A stretch of 12,571 nt of DNA from Planctomycetota bacterium. GTDB taxonomy: Bacteria; Planctomycetota; Phycisphaerae; WQYP01. The stretch is taken from positions 1 to 12,571 of the forward strand of contig JAJYZY010000071.1 of assembly GCA_021799715.1 (NCBI GenBank), given 5' to 3'. The first letter of the stretch is position 1, and the number at the start of each line of letters is the position of its first letter. Both the position numbers and the translations under genes were made by a program. The notes beneath the pieces were generated by a model. The model was not told where the DNA came from, did not search any database, and saw nothing but the letters and a program-made list of their open reading frames with translations. Below, in pieces: positions 7,376-12,571 of the stretch.

Positions 7376-7396
7376 CCAACGGGATAAACCCGTCGG
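7376..7396 (-). other. Hairpin in the tgt-yajC gap
   Basis: CCAACGGG (7376-7383) and CCCGTCGG (7389-7396) form an eight-pair stem with one G-T pair and an ATAAA loop, about 20 bases after the tgt stop. It is not followed by a T-run in the transcript direction, so read-through into yajC is expected. The rest of the 255-base gap (7161-7415) shows no clear gene. A TATAAA on the minus strand at about 7210 lacks a good -35 partner. Confidence 0.35.
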
Positions 7397-7415
7397 CTCG
7401 CTTTTACGTTCCAAC

Positions 7416-8555
7416 TCAACGCCTGGATTCCAGGTTCTGCTCATGCTCCGCAGCGCCCGGCGCAACGAGCATAGACCCGTGATTGTCGCGTATTGCCTGA
7501 CGAATGTCCAGCATCCAGCGCTGGAAGAATCGAAGGTTGTGCAACGAGATCAACGTAGGCCCCAGCATTTCCCCAACCGCGAATAAGTGCCGCAGGTAAC
7601 CACGCGAGAACTGCCGACAACAAATGCAGTCGCATGATGCGTCCAACGGACGGTTATCGCGAATGTATTGGCTGTTTCGCAGGCGGAGCGGCCCAGCCGA
7701 AGTAAATGCCAAAGCATTGCGGCCATTACGCGTCGGCAGAACACAGTCGAACATATCCACACCCCGTTTAACCGCTTCCAATATATCCACCGGATAACCA
7801 ACGCCCATGAGATAACGGGGGCGATCATCCGGCAAAAGCGGCGCGGCATGGTCAATGGTGGAAATCATCCGATCATGCCCCTCCCCCACCGCCAGACCAC
7901 CCAGGGCATAACCGTCAAAATCCATGGCAATCAACGCCTCGGCACACCGTTGGCGCTCACTCGGATTGGTTCCCCCCTGCACGATGCCGAACAAGGCCTG
8001 CCGGCGATCCGTATCACGTTTTTCATGTTCCTCCCGACATATTGCAGCCCAACGAATGGTGCGGTCCATGGCCTCCGAGAGGCGTTGCGGCGGGCAGTCT
8101 GCGGGTGGGCAGTCATCAAAGGCCATGGCAATATCCGCACCCAGCTCATACTGAATGTTCATGGACTCCACGGGCCCCAGGCGAATGGTCGATCCGTCAA
8201 TATGTGATTTAAATACGACATGATCGCGATCAAATTGCCGCAAGTCCGAGAGGGAAAAAACCTGAAATCCCCCGGAATCCGTCAGCATCGGCCCGTTAAA
8301 GCCCGAAAATTTCTGCAGACCGCCCAAATCGCGCACCACTTCCGATCCCGGCCGCAGCATGAGATGATACGTATTGCCGAGAATAATCTGGCAACCGGCC
8401 TGATGGAGCATATCGGGTGTGAGGCCTTTGACCGTTCCACGGGTGCCAACGGCCATGAACGCCGGTGTGTCAAAACTGCCATGCGGCGTGTGGACACGGC
8501 CCAAACGGGCGTGGGAGGAAGAATCTCGGGCAATAATTTCAAATTTCAGCGTCAT
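7416..8555 (-). CDS. tgt: Queuine tRNA-ribosyltransferase (tRNA-guanine transglycosylase)
   Basis: Tgt exchanges guanine 34 in the anticodon of tRNAs for Asp, Asn, His and Tyr with the queuosine precursor preQ1. The 379-residue product has the bacterial Tgt landmarks: LGNTYHLMLRPG (59-70), LTDSGGFQVFSL (91-102) with the catalytic Asp93, QALFGIVQGG (186-195), GYALGGLAVGE (215-225), and MFDCVLPTRNGRNA (268-281) with the nucleophile Asp270. The zinc site is CDCICC (308-313) plus His339. Length is normal. The start ATG 8553-8555 gives the usual LKFEI opening; an in-frame TTG at 8574-8576 would lie upstream of the likely transcription start. There is no Shine-Dalgarno site, which fits a leaderless mRNA. 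It heads the tgt-yajC-secDF cluster, a common bacterial arrangement. Confidence 0.97.
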   Translation of the reverse strand: MTLKFEIIARDSSSHARLGRVHTPHGSFDTPAFMAVGTRGTVKGLTPDMLHQAGCQIILGNTYHLMLRPGSEVVRDLGGLQKFSGFNGPMLTDSGGFQVFSLSDLRQFDRDHVVFKSHIDGSTIRLGPVESMNIQYELGADIAMAFDDCPPADCPPQRLSEAMDRTIRWAAICREEHEKRDTDRRQALFGIVQGGTNPSERQRCAEALIAMDFDGYALGGLAVGEGHDRMISTIDHAAPLLPDDRPRYLMGVGYPVDILEAVKRGVDMFDCVLPTRNGRNALAFTSAGPLRLRNSQYIRDNRPLDASCDCICCRQFSRGYLRHLFAVGEMLGPTLISLHNLRFFQRWMLDIRQAIRDNHGSMLVAPGAAEHEQNLESRR

Positions 8556-8563
8556 GGTGGCAG

Positions 8564-8592
8564 AGTATAACGGCAATGCAAATTAATGGTAA
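8564..8592 (-). promoter_or_regulatory. tgt promoter, probably producing a leaderless mRNA
   Basis: Read on the minus strand, TTACCA (8587-8592) and TATACT (8564-8569) are separated by exactly 17 bases, a good sigma-70-type promoter. Only eight bases separate the -10 box from the tgt ATG, so transcription should begin at or within a few bases of the start codon. This agrees with the absence of a Shine-Dalgarno site before tgt. Confidence 0.7.
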
Positions 8593-8603
8593 ATAATATT
8601 GCC
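8572..8603. promoter_or_regulatory. Inverted repeat over the tgt promoter (possible operator)
   Basis: GGCAAT (8572-8577) and ATTGCC (8598-8603) form an inverted repeat separated by 20 bases, with partial symmetry continuing inward. It brackets the spacer and -35 box of the tgt promoter and lies about 100 bases from the start of the divergent LacI-type gene. The wide spacing is unlike the compact 14-20 bp palindromes usually bound by LacI-family proteins, so the assignment is weak. Confidence 0.25.
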
Positions 8604-8705
8604 TTTACGCTGCGGCGCTGCTAAACTTTCGGTTGCCCTCAGCGCATTGGTTGCATATTGGGCCGGAGTTTTCTGCACTTATTTTTCCGAAATGGATGGT
8701 TTTTT

Positions 8706-9734
8706 ATGTCAATAATAGAGGTTGCCCAGAAAGCCGGCGTATCGCCATCAACCGTTTCGCGCGTCATGAATGACCACCCGCGTGTGGCGCAGGAAACCGC
8801 CCGGGCCGTGCGGAAAGTTATGGCCGAACTGGGATATGTGCCATCGGATAACCGGCCCGGCCCCAAACCGCTTAATCGCATTGCGCCGGCCAAACCCACG
8901 GTGGCTTTTATCATTTTCGGCGCTACGCACCATGGCAACACGCCGGGCTTTGAGCAACTGGTTCGCGGCGTATCGGAAGCGGTAAACAAAACATCCATGG
9001 GGCTGGCGATATTCCATCACCAGGATCCCACGCGCCCGCCGGATCGTCTTCTGGATACGCCGGTACACGGACTGTTGCTGCATGGTGAAATTCCCAGTGC
9101 CGAGGTGCAGGCAAAACTCGGTAAAATTCCGGCATTATGGCTGATGGGCAATCATCAGCGCCCAACCTGGGGTGATCAGGTCATGCCCAATCATTATGAA
9201 GTTGGCAGCCTCGCGGCGGAACACCTGCATTCCCAGGGCCATTCGCATCTGGTGTTCATGAATATGGATTCCCAACATTGGCCGTTCCGGCTTTATTATC
9301 AGGCTTTTGCGGCCGCAGCCGAACAACTTGGTGCCTCGGTTGCCCGTGTGGACGACGTTATCAAGCCGAGTTCAGATTATTGGTTCAAGTATGATCAATC
9401 GACCATTGAAGGGATCGTGGAACGCTACCTGGCGCTGAATCCGCGTCCGACGGGAATTATGATTGCCGATGATATGCAGGCCGCGATGATTCAGCCGGTA
9501 TTGCAGCGCAAAGGCGTGAAGATCGGCCCCGGGGAAGTAGAGATTGTTTCCGTAAACAATGAGCAGCCTTATCTTATTGGATTGAATCCACGCCCCACGG
9601 TCGTTGACATTCGCGCCAGCGCCATCGGCCAGCGGGGCGTGGCGCAAATTCGCTGGCGCATCAAGCACCCGGAAGTCACGGATCGGATCATGATGCTGGT
9701 ACAACCGGAACTCGTGCCGGCGGCGGCACGCTGA
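8706..9734 (+). CDS. LacI-family transcriptional regulator
   Basis: This 342-residue protein has the LacI layout. An N-terminal helix-turn-helix (about 3-24, IIEVAQKAGVSPSTVSRVMN) and the following ETARAVRKVMAELGYVP are canonical. A periplasmic-binding-protein-like effector domain begins near residue 64 (PTVAFIIFG). Conserved features of that domain include GLLLHG, the phrase HLHSQGHSHLVFMN, and PRPTGIMIADDMQAA near 247-260. The linker where the hinge helix should be is RPGPKPLNRIAP, which is proline-rich. The start is ATG 8706: it puts the helix-turn-helix at the very N terminus as in the family, whereas an upstream in-frame codon at 8658 would add 16 hydrophobic residues. The effector, probably a sugar, cannot be read. 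It is divergent from tgt, and no sugar-use genes are in the window, so targets are probably elsewhere or autoregulatory. Confidence 0.92.
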   Translation: MSIIEVAQKAGVSPSTVSRVMNDHPRVAQETARAVRKVMAELGYVPSDNRPGPKPLNRIAPAKPTVAFIIFGATHHGNTPGFEQLVRGVSEAVNKTSMGLAIFHHQDPTRPPDRLLDTPVHGLLLHGEIPSAEVQAKLGKIPALWLMGNHQRPTWGDQVMPNHYEVGSLAAEHLHSQGHSHLVFMNMDSQHWPFRLYYQAFAAAAEQLGASVARVDDVIKPSSDYWFKYDQSTIEGIVERYLALNPRPTGIMIADDMQAAMIQPVLQRKGVKIGPGEVEIVSVNNEQPYLIGLNPRPTVVDIRASAIGQRGVAQIRWRIKHPEVTDRIMMLVQPELVPAAAR

Positions 9735-9738
9735 ACAA

Positions 9739-11031
9739 TCAGCCATGCACGATTGTCTGCCGGCGAGCTTTATCCTGTTTGATAAGTTCCAGGAGTTTGG
9801 GAAGGTGCTTGTGCATTTCCCGAGCGGTGGCGGAATCGGGATAGGCATCAAGCACGCGCTGGGCAATGGCCAGTGCTTCTTCATGCCGCTGCCGCTTGAT
9901 CAGGTCGGCGTATTGCGTTTCCAACTCATGGCGGGTCTGAATTTCCGCATTTTGCCGCAATGTTACCAGATCCCCGCGGATTTTTTCCGCGAGCTTATCC
10001 TCCGGATAGCGTTCGAGTATCTGCTGGGCCAGAGCGCACGCGCGAATCCATTGCCGATGATCCACCGCATCTTTATAGTCCGTCAACAGCATGGTCAAGC
10101 CATCGCGATGCCACTCCTGATATTCGTGGCGGGCCTGCTGAAGCAATTCCCGCACAGCCGGTTCATCGGGATAACGGGCCTCCAGCGCGTCGACCATTTG
10201 CTGCGCCTGATCCCAGGCGTTGATGGCCATGAGATGGTGTAATTTATCCCGCGCTTCACCGAGATCATGCGCTATTTTTTCCTGATGTTTTTCGGTCAGT
10301 TCACGGCTCAAAACATCGTAGAGCGAATCGCCCGGAAAATTTTCCCGGATTTTTTCGATCAGGTTTTGGGCGGTTCTCCATTGTTGGGCGGCAATCGCGG
10401 CATGAACTTCCGCCGCCACAGTGGCCTTTCGCTTTTCCAGTAATCCGGCGGCCCATTGCTGCCGCTGCTGGTCGCTTAACAAGGCGGCATCACGGAGTTG
10501 TGTCAGCAATTCCAGAATCTGCCCGGACGCATCCGGATTCAGAGCTGGTGTTGCGGCAGGGTCGGCGGTCTGTTGCCGTTGGGGTTGCAAATCAGCCGCG
10601 GGTGCCGCAGATGCGGAAATGATCTGATCTACCGCCGTGCGCAGATGCAGCAGGTGCCGTTCGGCATTGGCGGCACTGTGCAAATGCTGCTCCATGCCGC
10701 GGGCCAAAAAGCGGGAATATTTAAGTTCCAGCAACTGTCCACGAATAATCACGGCCAAGCCGATATAAATCAGTACGGCAATCAACGCTCCGCCCAAAAT
10801 CGAAAGTGGCACGATCAACGCGATCGGTCCGGGAACGTTGCTGTGCCTGGCTTGGGCAAAGAGCACCAGCGCGACGATGATGGCCGCACCAAGAATAATC
10901 CACGCCAGCAAAAGTAGCAGTATGCGTGTGACCACCATGCCGGTGGTGGATTCTTTGGCATCATACAAAGGGTTGGTGTTGGTGTTGGCATTGGCATTGG
11001 CAGCGGGCGGGGAAGGCATTTCCTGCGGCAT
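9739..11031 (-). CDS. Two-TM membrane protein with TPR-like repeats, function unknown
   Basis: I do not recognise this family. The 430-residue product has an Asn/Thr/Ala-rich N terminus (about 10-20), two transmembrane helices (about 32-58 and 69-97), a helical linker with a low-complexity Pro/Gln stretch (about 143-168), and a C-terminal half of at least four degenerate helical repeats of TPR type. Each repeat carries a pattern like W/H..A..L...I...P.D: near 216-239 (QQWRTAQNLIEKIRENFPGD), 271-290 (NAWDQAQQMVDALEARYPDE), 325-346 (RQWIRACALAQQILERYPED) and 380-400 (RQRHEEALAIAQRVLDAYPD). Such repeats normally bind other proteins. With both ends of the TM hairpin on one side, the repeats probably lie in the cytoplasm. 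ATG 11029-11031 is preceded by a perfect GGAGG with five-base spacing and by its own promoter, so it is a single-gene unit. Confidence 0.8.
   Translation of the reverse strand: MPQEMPSPPAANANANTNTNPLYDAKESTTGMVVTRILLLLLAWIILGAAIIVALVLFAQARHSNVPGPIALIVPLSILGGALIAVLIYIGLAVIIRGQLLELKYSRFLARGMEQHLHSAANAERHLLHLRTAVDQIISASAAPAADLQPQRQQTADPAATPALNPDASGQILELLTQLRDAALLSDQQRQQWAAGLLEKRKATVAAEVHAAIAAQQWRTAQNLIEKIRENFPGDSLYDVLSRELTEKHQEKIAHDLGEARDKLHHLMAINAWDQAQQMVDALEARYPDEPAVRELLQQARHEYQEWHRDGLTMLLTDYKDAVDHRQWIRACALAQQILERYPEDKLAEKIRGDLVTLRQNAEIQTRHELETQYADLIKRQRHEEALAIAQRVLDAYPDSATAREMHKHLPKLLELIKQDKARRQTIVHG
10972..11001. repeat. Hexanucleotide tandem repeat inside the TPR-like gene
   Basis: Five units of the form GTTGGT, GTTGGC or ATTGGC stand in tandem. 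On the minus strand they encode alternating Asn-Ala and Asn-Thr pairs in the N-terminal tail, before the first membrane helix. Because the unit is six bases, copy-number changes would keep the frame. Confidence 0.8.
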
Positions 11032-11055
11032 GTGAACCTCCGGCAACGATGGTGG

Positions 11056-11084
11056 ATTGTAGTTGGATTTCGAGCCATTGCCAA
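11056..11084 (-). promoter_or_regulatory. Promoter of the TPR-like membrane protein gene
   Basis: On the minus strand, TTGGCA (11079-11084) and TACAAT (11056-11061) are spaced by 17 bases, each with one mismatch to the sigma-70 consensus. The start site would fall near 11049, leaving an ~18-base leader that carries the GGAGG ribosome binding site. Confidence 0.7.
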
Positions 11085-11138
11085 GAATTCCTTCTGGATT
11101 TTCCCTCATCGCGCGGGATTGCAACAGGCCGCGGGGTC

Positions 11139-11167
11139 TTGACAATCGCCGCCAAGGATTCTACTAT
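11139..11167 (+). promoter_or_regulatory. Promoter of the SAM riboswitch / thrC unit
   Basis: A perfect TTGACA (11139-11144) and TACTAT (11162-11167) are separated by exactly 17 bases. Transcription would begin near 11174, about 15 bases before the first helix of the riboswitch. The distance and strength fit constitutive transcription gated by the riboswitch. Confidence 0.8.
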
Positions 11168-11186
11168 TTCCCTTGACAATTGAATA

Positions 11187-11326
11187 AGGCTCTTATCAAG
11201 AGTGCCTGAGGGACGGGCCCGTTGACGGCACAGCAACCCATCTTCACGCCTTTTATGGTGTAAGAAGCGGGTGCTAATTCCCTCCCGCTCGTTGGATTTT
11301 CCGGCGAACTTGGGGATAGATAAGCG
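11187..11326 (+). ncRNA. SAM-I (S-box) riboswitch
   Basis: The leader follows the SAM-I aptamer consensus closely. CTTATC (11192-11197) followed by AAGAG opens P1. Then come GTGCC, TGAGGGA (kink-turn) and GGGCCC, then TTGACGGCACAGCAACC, where GGCAC pairs back to GTGCC. P3 covers about 11230-11268. GGTGCTAATTCC (11270-11281) is the conserved joining and SAM-contact region. P4 is formed by CGTTGG/CCGGCG (about 11290-11306). The aptamer closes with GATAGATAAG, whose GATAAG (11319-11324) pairs with CTTATC. SAM binding stabilises P1 and turns downstream expression off. The aptamer stands between a consensus promoter and an intrinsic terminator, the standard arrangement for transcriptional control. 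Confidence 0.96.
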
Positions 11327-11351
11327 GATCAGCGTCCTTTTGGTATTTCGC

Positions 11352-11414
11352 GCGGCCTCTTATCAGGAATCAGCACCCTCAACCGGTGCATCCTGATACG
11401 AGGCCGCTTTATTT
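11352..11414 (+). terminator. Riboswitch-controlled intrinsic terminator
   Basis: GCGGCCTC (11352-11359) pairs with GAGGCCGC (11400-11407) and TATCAGGA (11361-11368) with TCCTGATA (11391-11398), with a single T/C mismatch between the blocks. A small inner hairpin, GCACC/GGTGC (11373-11389), fills the loop. TTTATTTT follows directly. The 5' arm contains CTTATC (11359-11364), which repeats the P1 5' strand, so GATAAG (11319-11324) can pair with it instead and form the antiterminator when SAM is absent. Confidence 0.92.
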
Positions 11415-11465
11415 TCCGGCTGCAATCACCAGAATAGTCATGGTTCCGCCGGGCGGAGGTTGTAA

Positions 11466-12571
11466 ATGTCTTATGTGCTTGGGCTGAAATGCCGCGAATG
11501 CGGGGAAAAATACCCGCAAAAAGGCGTACATGTGTGCGAAGTTTGTTTTGGACCACTGGAGGTTCAATATGATTATGCCACCATGCGCGGCAAAGTGACG
11601 CGGGAATCCATTGAGAGCCAACCGCACAATTTATGGCGCTACCGCGATTTGCTGCCCATAGACGGCCAGCCCAGGGCGGGGTTGCATTCCGGATGGACGC
11701 CTTTGCGGCGGGCGCACAACCTGGAAAAAGTTCTGGGAGTTAAACAATTATACATTAAAGATGACTCCGCAAATTATCCCACATGGAGCTATAAAGAACG
11801 CGTGGTTTCGGTGGCGATCACCAAGGCTATTGAATTGGGTTACGACACCGTGGGTTGCGCCAGCACGGGCAATTTGGCCAACAGCGTGGCGGCCCATGCG
11901 GCGGTGGCGGGGTTGAAGGCATTTGTCATGATCCCGCATGATCTGGAACAGGGAAAAGTATTGGGATCATTGATTTTTGGCCCCACAATGGTGCGCATAC
12001 AGGGCAATTATGATGATGTGAATCGCTTGTGTTCCGAAATTGCCGATAAATACAAATGGGCGATTGTCAACGTCAATCTGCGGCCATTTTACACCGAAGG
12101 GGCCAAGACCTTTGGCTTCGAGGTGGCCGAACAATTGGGGTGGCAACTACCCAAACATACGGTTTGCCCGACGGCGGGCGGGACCATTTTACCGAAAATT
12201 TACAAAGCGTATCAGGAATTCATTGATCTGGGCCTGGTGGCGGATAACCATCCGAAGATATATTCCGCCCAGGCGGCGGGATGCAACCCGGTAGTGGAAG
12301 CGATTCGCGCCGGACACGATCTGATCAAGCCGCAGAAGCCCAAAACCATTGCCAAGAGCATTGCCATAGGAAATCCAGCGGATGGCTTTTATGTGGCACA
12401 GGCGGTAAAGCAATCCGGTGGATGGGGTGAAGACGCCACGGATGAGGAAATTGTCGAGGCTATTAAACTCCTCGCCCGCACGGAAGGCACGTGGACAGAA
12501 CCCGCGGGCGGGACAACACTGGCGGCCACGATCAAATTAATTAAAAGTGGACGCATTCCGCGGGATGAAAG
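11466..12571 (+). CDS. thrC: Threonine synthase family PLP enzyme, 3' end beyond the window
   Basis: Threonine synthase converts O-phosphohomoserine to threonine and phosphate with pyridoxal phosphate. The visible 368 residues start with a zinc-ribbon CxxC...CxxC (Cys9, Cys12, Cys24, Cys27), as in many bacterial and archaeal ThrC proteins. Then come HSGWTPL (74-80), the PLP-lysine segment PTWSYKERVVSVA (105-117, Lys110), CASTGNLANSVAAHAA (131-146), IPHDLEQGK (156-164), the phosphate-loop region CPTAGGTILPKIY (234-246) and EPAGGTTLAA near the end. The order and spacing fit the fold-type II ThrC group. The start has GGAGG six bases upstream. The PLP segment reads WSYKER where SFKDR is usual, and the glycine loop is TAGGT. 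A close relative with another substrate is possible, given control by a SAM-off riboswitch. The stop codon is not in the window. Confidence 0.85.
   Translation, partial: MSYVLGLKCRECGEKYPQKGVHVCEVCFGPLEVQYDYATMRGKVTRESIESQPHNLWRYRDLLPIDGQPRAGLHSGWTPLRRAHNLEKVLGVKQLYIKDDSANYPTWSYKERVVSVAITKAIELGYDTVGCASTGNLANSVAAHAAVAGLKAFVMIPHDLEQGKVLGSLIFGPTMVRIQGNYDDVNRLCSEIADKYKWAIVNVNLRPFYTEGAKTFGFEVAEQLGWQLPKHTVCPTAGGTILPKIYKAYQEFIDLGLVADNHPKIYSAQAAGCNPVVEAIRAGHDLIKPQKPKTIAKSIAIGNPADGFYVAQAVKQSGGWGEDATDEEIVEAIKLLARTEGTWTEPAGGTTLAATIKLIKSGRIPRDE

Noticed and set aside
7250..7465. Small gene in the tgt-yajC gap (minus strand)
   Set aside because: Its first third overlaps the end of tgt in another frame, there is no ribosome binding site, and the composition gives no support.
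11173..11178. Second TTGACA 34 bases after the first, as an additional thrC promoter
   Set aside because: No -10-like hexamer lies 16-18 bases downstream, and a start from it would truncate the riboswitch aptamer.

Overview
The window looks like chromosomal DNA from a moderately GC-rich Gram-negative bacterium, most likely a planctomycete of the Phycisphaerae type. That assignment is an inference. It rests on a fused SecD-SecF protein, a YajC with an N-terminal extension, a bacterial ComB homologue, a LacI regulator with a proline-rich hinge, a SAM-I riboswitch and consensus sigma-70-like promoters. No rRNA or tRNA gene is present to confirm it.

Layout. Positions 1-1300 hold no intact gene that I can defend. 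They contain a pair of ~155-bp imperfect direct repeats (234-388 and 499-653) built from three hairpins each, two adjacent hairpins near the left edge, and a minus-strand coding relic. Next is comB (1347-2087, +), convergent with a small SRPBCC-fold gene (2157-2669, -). The minus strand then carries the export cluster tgt (8555-7416), yajC (7160-6591) and a fused secDF (6508-2981). It reads right to left from a strong promoter that lies directly on the tgt start codon. A LacI-family regulator (8706-9734, +) diverges from tgt and converges on a two-TM, TPR-like protein of unknown function (9739-11031, -), with only four bases between their stop codons. The right end is a complete regulatory unit: a consensus promoter (11139-11167), a SAM-I (S-box) riboswitch (11187-11326), an intrinsic terminator (11352-11414), and a threonine synthase family gene that runs off the window end (11466 onward).

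How the genes work together. tgt, yajC and secDF keep a gene order conserved across many bacteria. Tgt makes the queuosine precursor in tRNA, while YajC and SecDF assist SecYEG in protein export. The S-box should switch off the threonine synthase family gene when S-adenosylmethionine is abundant. That is the wrong direction if the enzyme only draws phosphohomoserine away from methionine, and it is the most useful regulatory question here. I see no CRISPR array, intact transposase, prophage or defence system. The only candidate for something undescribed is the hairpin-bounded repeat pair in the left 1.3 kb.
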